Of a stretch of DNA of 64,000 nt, positions 1 to 8,979 are shown one piece after another. This stretch comes from Microbacterium azadirachtae (lineage in GTDB: Bacteria > Actinomycetota > Actinomycetes > Actinomycetales > Microbacteriaceae). The translations under genes were made by a program, and so were the position numbers. The stretch's first letter is position 1, and every line of letters begins with the position of its first letter. The DNA lies in assembly GCF_000956545.1 (NCBI RefSeq), contig NZ_JYIT01000083.1, positions 1-64,000 of the forward strand, in the 5' to 3' direction. Below the pieces are notes generated by a model. It was given only the letters and a program-made list of their open reading frames with translations. It was not told where the DNA came from and did not search any database.

Positions 1-163
1 CCGTGTCGGCGACGTCATCGCTCGCCGCGGCGGCGCGCAGCGCGAGGTGCAGGCGCAGATCCACGACGAAGTCCTGACCGTCCTCACGCTCGTGGTCGTA
101 CACGCCGTGCCCCGCGGCCGTCGGCTGCCGGCGCTCGACCCGCGCCCCGAGGAGGAGCCGGTC
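1..163 (-). CDS. partial FolB (dihydroneopterin aldolase) N-terminal segment, antisense to folK
   Basis: Read on the minus strand from about 163 down to 1, the frame gives a recognisable FolB N-terminal pattern: GHGVYDHEREDGQDFVVD followed by an AAAASDDVADT block. This matches the GHHGV..ER..GQ.F.VD...AA.SDDL.DTV signature of dihydroneopterin aldolase, the folate enzyme before FolK. The frame leaves the window at base 1. I see no ATG, GTG or TTG in this frame near the expected N-terminus, which would overlap the start of folK. In relatives I expect folB on the same strand as folK, so the orientation is odd. It could be an inversion end, a broken gene or an assembly artefact. Confidence 0.5.
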
Positions 164-634
164 GAGGCCGTCGTGGCGCTCGGCTCGAACCTCGGCGACA
201 CGGCCGGCACCATCGACGAGGCCGTGCGCGCGATCCGCCGGCTGCCGCTCGTCGACGACGTGCGCGTCTCCCGAACCTTCACCACGGTCGCCCTGCGGCC
301 GGACGGGCCCGATCCCGACGCGCCGGCGTTCGCCAACGCGGTCGCGATCGTCACCACCCGTCTCGCGCCGCAGGTGCTGCTCGGCATGCTGCACGCGATC
401 GAGGAGGAGCACGGGCGCGTCCGCGCCGAGCGCTGGGGCGACCGCACCCTCGACCTCGACCTGATCGCCTACGGCGATGCGCGCAGCGACGACGAGCATC
501 TGCTGCTGCCGCATCCGCGCGCGTTCGAGCGCTCCTTCGTGCTGGAGCCCTGGCTCGACGTGGATCCGGATGCCGAGCTGCCGGGACGGGGTCGGGTCGC
601 CGACCTGCTCGCCGCCCTCGAGGACGGCTCATGA
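107..634 (+). CDS. folK: 2-amino-4-hydroxy-6-hydroxymethyldihydropteridine pyrophosphokinase (HPPK)
   Basis: FolK transfers pyrophosphate from ATP to 6-hydroxymethyl-7,8-dihydropterin in folate synthesis. Family motifs are clear: VVALGSNLGDT near the N-terminus, AFANAVAIV in the middle, then ERWGDRTLDLDLIAYGD with the metal-binding Asp residues, and LLLPHPRAFERSFVLEPW near the end. The frame stays open to the left edge, so the start is uncertain. GTG 107 gives 175 residues, near the family norm; GTG 47 would add 20 residues antisense to a FolB-like sequence. The stop overlaps the next ATG by 4 nt (ATGA), so the two genes are probably co-translated. Confidence 0.88.
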   Translation: MPRGRRLPALDPRPEEEPVEAVVALGSNLGDTAGTIDEAVRAIRRLPLVDDVRVSRTFTTVALRPDGPDPDAPAFANAVAIVTTRLAPQVLLGMLHAIEEEHGRVRAERWGDRTLDLDLIAYGDARSDDEHLLLPHPRAFERSFVLEPWLDVDPDAELPGRGRVADLLAALEDGS

Positions 635-1143
635 GGCGGATCTCCCCCGTGCTGCTGCTCGTGCTGGCGCTCGCCGGCGCGGCGGCGGGCTTCCTCATCG
701 ACCACGCGCTGACCACCGCGGGACGGCCGACCTTCACGCCGTCGATCGTGCTGCCGATCTTCCTCGTCCTGCTCGCCGTCGCGGTGCTCGCGCTCGCCTG
801 GCCGATCCGTCGCAGCACCCGCTCCGCCACGAGCCGTCGGGTCGATCCGTTCCGCGCGGTGCGGATCGCGATGCTGGCGCGCGCCTCGAGCCTGGTCGGC
901 GCCGTGATCACCGGCTTCGGCGCGGGGCTCGGCGCGTACCTGCTCTCGCGGCCGATCACGCCGCCGATAGGCTCGATCATCGCGACCGCCGTCGCCGCGC
1001 TGGTGCTGACCATCGCGGCGGTGATCGCCGAGAGCTTCTGCCTGCTGCCCGGAGACGGGCCCCCCGACCCCGACGGCCAGAACGGGCCGCGCCTGGAGGA
1101 CGACGATGACGATTCCCGAGCCGCCGCAGACACCGGGCACTGA
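631..1143 (+). CDS. DUF3180 family membrane protein
   Basis: A 170-residue protein with four hydrophobic segments (about residues 5-23, 39-58, 84-106 and 116-136) and a highly acidic C-terminus ending near EDDDDD. Actinobacterial genes of the DUF3180 family typically sit directly after folK, as here. Function is unknown. Its start overlaps the folK stop (ATGA) and its 3' end overlaps the next gene by 38 bp, so it belongs to the folK operon. Recognition rests on context and topology more than on a catalytic motif. Confidence 0.8.
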   Translation: MRRISPVLLLVLALAGAAAGFLIDHALTTAGRPTFTPSIVLPIFLVLLAVAVLALAWPIRRSTRSATSRRVDPFRAVRIAMLARASSLVGAVITGFGAGLGAYLLSRPITPPIGSIIATAVAALVLTIAAVIAESFCLLPGDGPPDPDGQNGPRLEDDDDDSRAAADTGH

Positions 1144-1804
1144 GGCGACGCCGAAGACGGAGAACGCCGGACCGGCTTTCCTGCCGCCGTCCGCACACCC
1201 CGCGCCGTCTGCGGACACCGCAGGGGCCGCGCACACTGCGCCGTCGGCGCACACCGCGCCGGCCGGCGCTCCGGTCCTCGACGAGGACACCTATCCCGCG
1301 CTGCGCACCCCGACGGGGCGCGGCGCACTGGCGCTGGACGGGGCGTGGCACCAGATCTCGCCGAAGTACGTGGTCGCCGAGGTGCTGCTGCGCCTGATCC
1401 TGCTCGTCATCATCGCCGTCGGCGCCTACGCGGCGACGACGCTCCTGGCGCAGCCGTGGCCGTGGGCGTGGACCGCCGCCGGCGTGATCGCGGTCGCGAT
1501 CCTCATCGAACTGGTGATCCTGCCGCGCCAGGCGCGCGCGATCGGCTACATGCTGCGCGCTGACGACATCGTGTTCCGGCGCGGGATCCTGTGGCAGCGC
1601 ATGATCGCCGTGCCCTACGGCCGGATGCAGCTCGTCGACATCACCCGCGGGCCGGTCGACCGTGCGTTCGGGATCGCGAAGCTCAAGCTCGTCACCGCCG
1701 CCGCGACCACCGGCGTCGAGATCCCGGGCATGACGGAGGACGCGGCCGAGGCCCTGCGCGACACCCTGATCGACGTCGCAGAGATGCGCCGGACGGGCCT
1801 GTGA
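1106..1804 (+). CDS. PH domain-containing membrane protein (bPH2/YdbS-like)
   Basis: A 232-residue protein. The first 60 residues are Pro/Ala/Thr-rich and probably disordered. Two hydrophobic segments follow (about 92-113 and 117-137), then a bacterial PH-like (bPH2, former DUF304) domain with the pattern YMLRADDIVFRRGILW, IAVPYGRMQLVDI and ARAFGIAKLKLVTA-like strands. The family is membrane-anchored and of unknown function. The stop overlaps the GTG of the next, larger PH protein by 4 nt, the usual YdbS/YdbT pairing. Confidence 0.85.
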   Translation: MTIPEPPQTPGTEATPKTENAGPAFLPPSAHPAPSADTAGAAHTAPSAHTAPAGAPVLDEDTYPALRTPTGRGALALDGAWHQISPKYVVAEVLLRLILLVIIAVGAYAATTLLAQPWPWAWTAAGVIAVAILIELVILPRQARAIGYMLRADDIVFRRGILWQRMIAVPYGRMQLVDITRGPVDRAFGIAKLKLVTAAATTGVEIPGMTEDAAEALRDTLIDVAEMRRTGL

Positions 1805-3591
1805 GCATGCCGGAGGAGCAGCCGCACGGCGCGCACGGACCCGGCGCCGCGGCGCCCGTTCCGCAGACCCCGCCCGGGTCGTGGTCGCCCGCCACGGCGA
1901 CGACGCTCGCGGACGGCGAATGGCACCGGATGCACCCGCTCACGCCGCTCATGAAGGGCGGGCTGGTGCTGGTCATCGTGCTCGGCTACCTGATCGCGAA
2001 CCTGCGCGAGCGGATCCTGGAGTGGTTCATCTCGGTGGTCACGCCGGCACACGTGCCGACCTTCGGGGGAGACCCCGTCGACTGGGTGGTCGACAACAAC
2101 CTCGTGATCGTGGTGCTGCTCGGCGTCCTCGGACTCGCCGTGCTGCTCGTGGCGCTGTTCTGGCTGTCGTGGCGCTTCCACCAGTTCCGCATCACCGACG
2201 CCCACGTCGAGGTGCGCAAGGGCGTGATCTTCCGCGCTCACCGCCGAGCTCCGCTCGACCGGGTGCAGGGCGTGAACCTGACCCGTCCGTTCCCCGCGCG
2301 TCTCATCGGGCTGGCGAAGCTCGAGGTCGACGGCGCGGGAAACGACGCCAACGTCCCGCTGGAGTACCTCTCCACCGCCAAGGCCGAGTCGGTGCGCAGC
2401 GACATCCTCCGCCTGGCCTCGGGGGCGCGGCACGCGCGGGAGGCGACCAGGGGCGCGGCCGATCCGGCGGCGGCGCGCACCATGCGCGCCCAGCTCGCGG
2501 CCTCGATGGACGCAGGCGTCACCGGGCTCATCGCCGGGGTTGACCTCGACGACATCGCGCCCGAGCACGTGCTGCGGATCCCCGCGGGCCGCCTTGTCGG
2601 CTCGCACGTGCTGTCGGGCCTCGTCTGGCTCGCGGTGTTCGGGGCGATCTTCGTCGCCGCGATGATCGGGATCCTGCCCGGGGTCATCGCCGATGCGGGT
2701 CCGGCCGCGGGCGCGATCGCCGGCGGGATCGCGCTGGCGATGGGGATCCCGCTGCTGCTCGCGTCGATCGCCGTCACCTGGAGCCGGATCGCGCGGGCGC
2801 TGCGCTATTCGATCGCGCCGACGCCGGACGGGGTGCGGATCACGTTCGGCCTGTTCACGACCGTGACCGAGACGATCCCGCCCGGGCGCATCTTCGCGGT
2901 CGAGGTGATGCAGCCGCTGCTGTGGCGCCCCTTCGGCTGGTGGTCGGTGCGGATCAACCGGATGAGCGGCAAGACCGCGTCGCAGCAGCAGTCCAGCCAG
3001 GCGCAGCAGTTCAACATCGTGCTGCCGGTCGGTGTCCGTGCCGATGTGGAGCGGGTGCTGGGCCTCATCCTGCCGGATGTCCCTGCCGACGTGCTGCCCC
3101 TGATCTGGGAGCAGGGCGTGCTCGGCCCGGTGGCCGACGACCCGTACGCCACGATCCCGCCCCGAGCCTGGTGGCGCCGGCCGCTGTCCTGGCGGCGCCA
3201 GGGCGCTGCGCTGACGGACTTCGCCCTGCTGCTGCGGCGCGGGCGCATCTGGCGGCAGCTGGCCGTGTTCCCCCTCGCGCGGATCCAGGGCTTCTCGCTG
3301 CATCAGGGCCCGATCGATCGTGTCCAGGGCGTGGCCAAGGCGCAGGCGCACTCCGCGATCGGTCCGGTGCGCGGCGGCGTCTCCGGGCTGGACGCCGAGG
3401 TTCTGCTCGGCATGCTGAACACGCTGCCGGCAGCTGCGGCCCGGGCGGCCGCCGCCGATCGCGCGCACCGCTGGGCGGAGGGGCCCGAGGCGGTCCCCGC
3501 TCCGGGCGGCCCCGTCCCGGACGTGACCACGGACGCCGCGGGCCACGGCCTTCCGAACGGCCTCGGCGGAACCGGGGAGCGCGCCTCGTGA
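1801..3591 (+). CDS. PH domain-containing membrane protein (YdbT-like, multi-domain)
   Basis: A 596-residue protein starting at GTG 1801, chosen because it overlaps the previous stop as GTGA. It contains repeated bPH2 domains, each made of a paired transmembrane segment and a beta-rich stretch. The first has FRITDAHVEVRKGVIFRAHRRAPLDRVQGVNL, and later copies have RYSIAPTPDGVRITFGLF and a degenerate RIQGFSLHQGPIDRVQGVAKAQ. This is the large partner of the adjacent smaller PH protein. The C-terminal 50 residues are Pro/Gly-rich. Function is unknown; a membrane assembly is inferred from the family architecture. Confidence 0.86.
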   Translation: MSMPEEQPHGAHGPGAAAPVPQTPPGSWSPATATTLADGEWHRMHPLTPLMKGGLVLVIVLGYLIANLRERILEWFISVVTPAHVPTFGGDPVDWVVDNNLVIVVLLGVLGLAVLLVALFWLSWRFHQFRITDAHVEVRKGVIFRAHRRAPLDRVQGVNLTRPFPARLIGLAKLEVDGAGNDANVPLEYLSTAKAESVRSDILRLASGARHAREATRGAADPAAARTMRAQLAASMDAGVTGLIAGVDLDDIAPEHVLRIPAGRLVGSHVLSGLVWLAVFGAIFVAAMIGILPGVIADAGPAAGAIAGGIALAMGIPLLLASIAVTWSRIARALRYSIAPTPDGVRITFGLFTTVTETIPPGRIFAVEVMQPLLWRPFGWWSVRINRMSGKTASQQQSSQAQQFNIVLPVGVRADVERVLGLILPDVPADVLPLIWEQGVLGPVADDPYATIPPRAWWRRPLSWRRQGAALTDFALLLRRGRIWRQLAVFPLARIQGFSLHQGPIDRVQGVAKAQAHSAIGPVRGGVSGLDAEVLLGMLNTLPAAAARAAAADRAHRWAEGPEAVPAPGGPVPDVTTDAAGHGLPNGLGGTGERAS

Positions 3592-4295
3592 CCCGGGCGG
3601 GACGGCTCAGCGTCGGCATCGTCGGCGCCGGACATGTGGGACCGGTGATCGGTGCGGCGCTCGCCGGTGCCGGGCATGCGCTCGTCGGGGTGACGGCGGG
3701 CTCGGACCCCGACCGCACGGCCGCCGTGCTGCCCGGGGTCGCGGTGATGGAGCCGCCCGAGCTCGTCCGCGCCGCGCAGCTCGTGGTGATCGCGGTGCCG
3801 CACGACCAGCTCCCCGGGCTCGTGTCGGGGCTCGCCGAGCTGGGCGCCTGGCAGCCGGGGCAGCTCGTGCTGCACACCGATCCCGCGTACGGCACCGATG
3901 TGCTGGAGCCGGCGGTGCGGAGCGGGGCGATCCCCCTCGCGGTGCATCCGGCGATCTCCTTCACCGGCACCACGCTCGACCTCCGGCAGCTGCAGGCGTC
4001 GTACGCGGCGGTGACGGCGCCCGCGATGGTGCTGCCGATCGCACAGGCGCTCGCCGTGGAGCTCGGGTGCGAGCCCGTGGTGATCGAGGAGGCGGATCGC
4101 CCGGCCTACGCGGAGGCGATCGCGACCGCGTCGGAGTTCGCGCGATCGATCGTCGGGCAGGCGACCGGGATCTTGCGCGGCATCGGGGTGGAGAACCCCG
4201 GTGGCTACCTGTCGGCGCTCGTCTCGTCGACGTTCGATCGTGCGCTGCGCGAGGCGTCCTCGCCGGATCCGCTCTCCCCTCCGGACCTGGGCTGA
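3588..4295 (+). CDS. Rossmann-like/DUF2520 domain protein
   Basis: A 235-residue protein from GTG 3588, again coupled to the previous gene by a 4-nt overlap. The N-terminal Rossmann fold has the dinucleotide loop VGIVGAGHVG at residues 8-17 and a hydrophobic strand LVVIAVPHDQL. The DUF2520 hallmark LAVHPAISFTG lies near residue 120, followed by the helical C-terminal domain. The family resembles ketopantoate and pyrroline-5-carboxylate reductases, but its substrate is not established. It ends 99 bp before lysS. Confidence 0.87.
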   Translation: MTRAGRLSVGIVGAGHVGPVIGAALAGAGHALVGVTAGSDPDRTAAVLPGVAVMEPPELVRAAQLVVIAVPHDQLPGLVSGLAELGAWQPGQLVLHTDPAYGTDVLEPAVRSGAIPLAVHPAISFTGTTLDLRQLQASYAAVTAPAMVLPIAQALAVELGCEPVVIEEADRPAYAEAIATASEFARSIVGQATGILRGIGVENPGGYLSALVSSTFDRALREASSPDPLSPPDLG

Positions 4296-4360
4296 CCGGG
4301 CTGTCGGGTGCGGGGCTCCCGGCGCGATCTCGGCGCAGCGGGAGCGCAGGCGCGCGCCGG

Positions 4361-4386
4361 TAGACTTGTCGGCGACTTCCGAGGAG
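4361..4386 (+). promoter_or_regulatory. lysS -10 box and ribosome binding site
   Basis: TAGACT at 4361-4366 is a strong -10 match. GAGGAG at 4381-4386 is a ribosome binding site 8 nt before the lysS ATG at 4395. The same TAGACT hexamer occurs before serS and tRNA-Ser(TGA) in this window. Assignment is by eye. Confidence 0.6.
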
Positions 4387-4394
4387 CCCCACCC

Positions 4395-5933
<1,539 letters not shown>

Positions 5934-5953
5934 CGCGCTGCGCCGTCGCGCTC

Positions 5954-7105
5954 TCATGATGCGGCGGTGCGGAACGCCCAGTCGGGCAGCACGCCGGCGT
6001 CGATGACGGCGCGCAGCAGCTGCGCGAACGTGAGCCCCGGCTCGACCTCCTGTGCCTGATCCAGGTATCGGACGGCGTGGGTCGAGCGACCGGTCGCCCA
6101 CGACAGCCACGCGACCGCCGCGAGCGGGCCGCCCCGGGCCTGCCGCGGCGCGAGCGCGACCGTACGGCGCAGCAGGGTCAGCGCCACCCCCAGCCGGTCG
6201 AGGTCGGGGCGCGGTCCGTGCCCGATCAGGATCCCTCCGACGTCGACGGGAACCTCGCGGCCGGTGGCCGTGTGGCACAGCTGCGCCGCCAGCGCCCGGT
6301 CGCCGTGCTCGATGCTGCTCGCCCACTGCACGAGGGCGACGTCGCGCAGAGCGGGACGGTTCAGGATCCAGATCAGCGCGGCGGCCGCGAACGGCGACGG
6401 CGTCTCGGGCGCGTCGAGCAGCTCCTCCAGGAAGGACGGCAGATCGTCGAGCAGGGCGGCCGTCTCCTGTGCTCGCGGATCGACGCGGTCGACGGCGGTC
6501 GGGAGTGTGCGCCGGGGTCCGGCCGGGCCCAGCACCCGCTCCAGCGAGATCAGCGCCCTCCCGACCGACTCCGTGGCGAACAGTCCGGGCTCGGGGAGGT
6601 CCGTGCCGCTGAACTGATCCGGCGCAGGGCCGGCGAACCCCGGGACAGGGGGAGGCGCGGGGACCTCGGCGAGCGGATGCGGAGGCGCCAGCGGATCCCG
6701 GTAGTCGCGCCAGGCGCTCGCGCCGACGTGCAGCGCCTCGACGACGTGAAGCCCGCGGGCGACCGCCTCGCGGAGGAGTGCACCGACCAGGTCGGGGACC
6801 GGCGGGCCCTCACCGGTCGCCGCCTGCTCGGTGCTGTCGGCATAGACGGCGATCGCGAGGCCGTCCGCCTCGGGGATCCGGCGCACGAGCCCGAGGGCGG
6901 TCGCGGCGAACTGCTCGACGGTGGGGGACGGCACGCCCCCGGCGTCCGAGTCGCCGGTCGGAGGGAGGTCGAAGCGCAGCGCGCCCGCGGTGCGCGAGCG
7001 GCGGAACGGCAGCAGCACCACGGAATCGCGGGGCGTGAAGCCGGTGAGGACGGGGATGGCGGCGAGCAGCTCGGCGGCGCCCGCGGCGTGGACGATCGTT
7101 GTCAT
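5954..7105 (-). CDS. DUF4192 domain-containing protein
   Basis: A 383-residue soluble protein of the actinobacterial DUF4192 family, function unknown. The N-terminus has the typical GFTPRDSVVLLPFR stretch, and the C-terminus has AAVAWLSWATGRSTHAVRYLDQA and GVLPDWAF. It is convergent with lysS, 20 bp away, and is the only gene of its unit. A decayed C-terminal fragment of a second family member lies inside the island at about 36894-37220. That fragment is diverged, so it is not a simple recent duplicate of this gene. Confidence 0.85.
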   Translation of the reverse strand: MTTIVHAAGAAELLAAIPVLTGFTPRDSVVLLPFRRSRTAGALRFDLPPTGDSDAGGVPSPTVEQFAATALGLVRRIPEADGLAIAVYADSTEQAATGEGPPVPDLVGALLREAVARGLHVVEALHVGASAWRDYRDPLAPPHPLAEVPAPPPVPGFAGPAPDQFSGTDLPEPGLFATESVGRALISLERVLGPAGPRRTLPTAVDRVDPRAQETAALLDDLPSFLEELLDAPETPSPFAAAALIWILNRPALRDVALVQWASSIEHGDRALAAQLCHTATGREVPVDVGGILIGHGPRPDLDRLGVALTLLRRTVALAPRQARGGPLAAVAWLSWATGRSTHAVRYLDQAQEVEPGLTFAQLLRAVIDAGVLPDWAFRTAAS

Positions 7106-7231
7106 GGATCCACGATCGGCACCCCGTCGGATCCGATTCCGCGTCAGGAACGGAACGGGGGAAAGAACCCTCCCGGATCCGATTGTGCGGACCGATCGGG
7201 AGTCGCCCGGGCCGTGGCGCGGCGTACGGTG

Positions 7232-7263
7232 CCGCGGGGGCCGGGCTGCGCCGGCCCCCGCGG
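7232..7263 (-). terminator. GC-rich hairpin downstream of the QorB-like gene
   Basis: A perfect 13-bp stem (CCGCGGGGGCCGG / CCGGCCCCCGCGG) with a 6-nt loop lies 5 bp past the stop of the minus-strand reductase. There is no clear U tract on either strand, so it may act as a bidirectional barrier between that gene and the DUF4192 gene. Confidence 0.6.
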
Positions 7264-7267
7264 GCGT

Positions 7268-8122
7268 TCAGGCGGCGGCGCGCAGCCCGTCGACGAGCGT
7301 CGTGGTGGGGCGCCCGATCAGGCGCGCGAGCGTGCCGTCGGTCTCGGCGAGGTCGCCGCGGCGGATGTCCGCGTCGAGCGTGGTCACGAACCAGATCGTC
7401 CCGGAGTCCAGCCCCGCGCCCTCCAGCGCGGCCGCGTGCTCCTCGGTGCTCAGCGGCGTGTACCGCACGTCGCGACCGGTGACCTCGGCTGCCGCGGCGG
7501 CGAGCTCGTCGAAAGTCCAGGCGACATCGCCGCCGAGCTCGTAGACCTGGCCGAGGTGGCCGTCCTCCGTGAGCACCACGGCGGCCGCCTCCGCGAAGTC
7601 GACGCGGCTGGCCGAGGCGATCCGACCGTCGCCGACGCTGGCCGCGATGACGCCGGTCTCCTTCGCCCGCGCGACGTCCGCGGCGTAGTTCTCGGTGTAC
7701 CAGTTGTTGCGGAGGATGACGGCGGGGATCCCGGAGGCGGCGATCGCCTCCTCGGTGGCCTTGTGCTCCGGCGCGAGCACCAGATCGCTGGTCGTCGCCT
7801 TCGGGGCGCTCGTGTAGACGAGCTTCGCGACGCCCGCGTTCTTCGCAGCGTCGATCACGGCCTGGTGCTGCGGGGCGCGCTTGCCCACCTCGCTGCCCGA
7901 GACGAGCATCACGGCATCCGCCCCGGCGGCCGCCGCCGCGACGGTCTCCGGCGCGTCGTAGTCGAGTGCGACGACCTGCACGCCCTGCGCCGCGAGGTCG
8001 GACGCCTTGGCGATGTCGCGCGCGCCCGCTCGGATGCTCGACGCTTCGACGCCGCGGGCGAGGAGGCGGTCGATGATGAGGCGGCCGAGGTTGCCGGTGG
8101 CACCGGTGACGAGGATGGTCAT
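7268..8122 (-). CDS. NAD(P)H-binding SDR, QorB-like quinone oxidoreductase
   Basis: A 284-residue atypical short-chain dehydrogenase of the NmrA/QorB group. The N-terminal loop TGATGNLG (residues 6-13) binds NADP, and VMLVSGSEVGKRAPQHQAVIDAAKNAGVAKLVYTSAP is diagnostic of the quinone-reductase branch. LRNNWYTENYA follows. QorB-type enzymes reduce quinones or quinone-like electrophiles with NADPH. The gene is divergent from an HxlR regulator with 94 bp between them, the standard arrangement for a redox- or quinone-sensing HxlR switch (YodB/QorR type). The regulator probably represses this gene; that is inferred. Confidence 0.88.
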   Translation of the reverse strand: MTILVTGATGNLGRLIIDRLLARGVEASSIRAGARDIAKASDLAAQGVQVVALDYDAPETVAAAAAGADAVMLVSGSEVGKRAPQHQAVIDAAKNAGVAKLVYTSAPKATTSDLVLAPEHKATEEAIAASGIPAVILRNNWYTENYAADVARAKETGVIAASVGDGRIASASRVDFAEAAAVVLTEDGHLGQVYELGGDVAWTFDELAAAAAEVTGRDVRYTPLSTEEHAAALEGAGLDSGTIWFVTTLDADIRRGDLAETDGTLARLIGRPTTTLVDGLRAAA

Positions 8123-8187
8123 GGCGTTCCTTTCCTAGAGGGTTCGCTCCTCGCAACGCCTCGTGGATCCGTCACCTTCCCGAAGAG

Positions 8188-8216
8188 AGGTACCCACTTT
8201 CCGGTAAGGTACCCAC
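8188..8216. promoter_or_regulatory. twin direct-repeat operator for the HxlR regulator
   Basis: The 10-mer AGGTACCCAC occurs at 8188-8197 and again at 8207-8216, 19 bp apart start to start, in the divergent region between the reductase and the HxlR gene. Each copy contains the palindrome GGTACC. The second copy abuts the HxlR ATG. Spacing of about two helical turns fits a dimer or tetramer of a winged-helix regulator. Confidence 0.6.
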
Positions 8217-8573
8217 ATGACGGTTAGTTTTGCGCAGATCCGGTCGTCTCAGGACCGGCTTTTCGAAGAGGGCTGCCAGACCCGCGTCGTCCTGGACCAC
8301 ATCATGAGCAAGTGGGGCGTCCTGGTGCTCTCGGCGCTGTCGGACGACACCCTGCGCTGGGGCGAGCTGCGCCGTCAGGTCGACGGCATCAGCGAGAAGA
8401 TGCTCGCGTCGACCTTGCGCACGCTCGCCTCGGACGGCCTCGTGCACCGCGAGTCGCTCCCCGCCGTCCCGCCCCACGTCGAGTACAGCCTGACCCCGCT
8501 CGGGCGCGACCTCATGGAGAGGATGCTCCCGCTCGTCGCCTGGGTCGCCGAGCACGCCGAAGAGATGGTCTAG
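8217..8573 (+). CDS. HxlR family winged-helix transcriptional regulator
   Basis: A 118-residue protein with the HxlR pattern: a Cys near the N-terminus (EEGCQTR, C20), SKWGVLVLSALSDDTLRWGELRRQVDGISEKMLASTLRTLASDGLVHRE as the winged helix, and a C-terminal dimerisation helix. In the family, an N-terminal Cys can sense quinones or oxidants, and C20 is in the right place. No ribosome binding site precedes the ATG and the operator repeat abuts it, so translation may be leaderless. It probably controls itself and the divergent QorB-like gene. Confidence 0.92.
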   Translation: MTVSFAQIRSSQDRLFEEGCQTRVVLDHIMSKWGVLVLSALSDDTLRWGELRRQVDGISEKMLASTLRTLASDGLVHRESLPAVPPHVEYSLTPLGRDLMERMLPLVAWVAEHAEEMV

Positions 8574-8654
8574 CCCCACGCCGCATCCGACCGCCGGTGC
8601 GCCCGGGAGCAGGGCGGCGGCCGCCGCTCTCAGCCGGCGCACCGGACCCGCGGG

Positions 8655-8660
8655 TAGGAT
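8655..8660 (+). promoter_or_regulatory. -10 box of a leaderless small gene
   Basis: TAGGAT ends 6 nt before the ATG at 8667, placing the predicted transcript start on the start codon. Confidence 0.5.
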
Positions 8661-8666
8661 CGAGGC

Positions 8667-8843
8667 ATGGACGAGTTCTGGGTGGCGGCCGCCTGGTCGG
8701 TGATTCCCACGATCGTCGTCTGCGTCGTGTTCTGGTTCGTGCTGCGGGGGATCCTGCGCTTCGACCGCACCGAGCGGCAGACGCACGCGCGCATCGAGGC
8801 CGAGGAGCGCGCCGCCCGCGGCCTTCCGCCCCGCGCCTCCTGA
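8667..8843 (+). CDS. small single-pass membrane protein, 58 residues
   Basis: A short gene missed by length cut-offs. It encodes MDEFWVAAAWSVIPT, then one strongly hydrophobic helix (about residues 10-32, rich in Val and Ile), a basic/acidic amphipathic tail containing ERQTHARIEAEERAARG, and a Pro-rich end. Third-position G+C matches the neighbours. A TAGGAT -10 box lies 6 nt before the ATG, typical of leaderless genes here. It sits 136 bp upstream of cardiolipin synthase. I do not recognise a family; small tail-anchored proteins of this kind are common in Microbacteriaceae. Confidence 0.68.
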   Translation: MDEFWVAAAWSVIPTIVVCVVFWFVLRGILRFDRTERQTHARIEAEERAARGLPPRAS

Positions 8844-8979
8844 CGCGCCGCTGAGCGCGTCCGGGAGCGCCGCCGACCGATCGTCCGGCGATGAGCCGCC
8901 TCCGGGCGTTGTCCGCGTCAGCCGCTACTGTGGGACGAAGTCGCCGATCGGCGGCGCACCCCGGCTCAGGAGTACGTGC

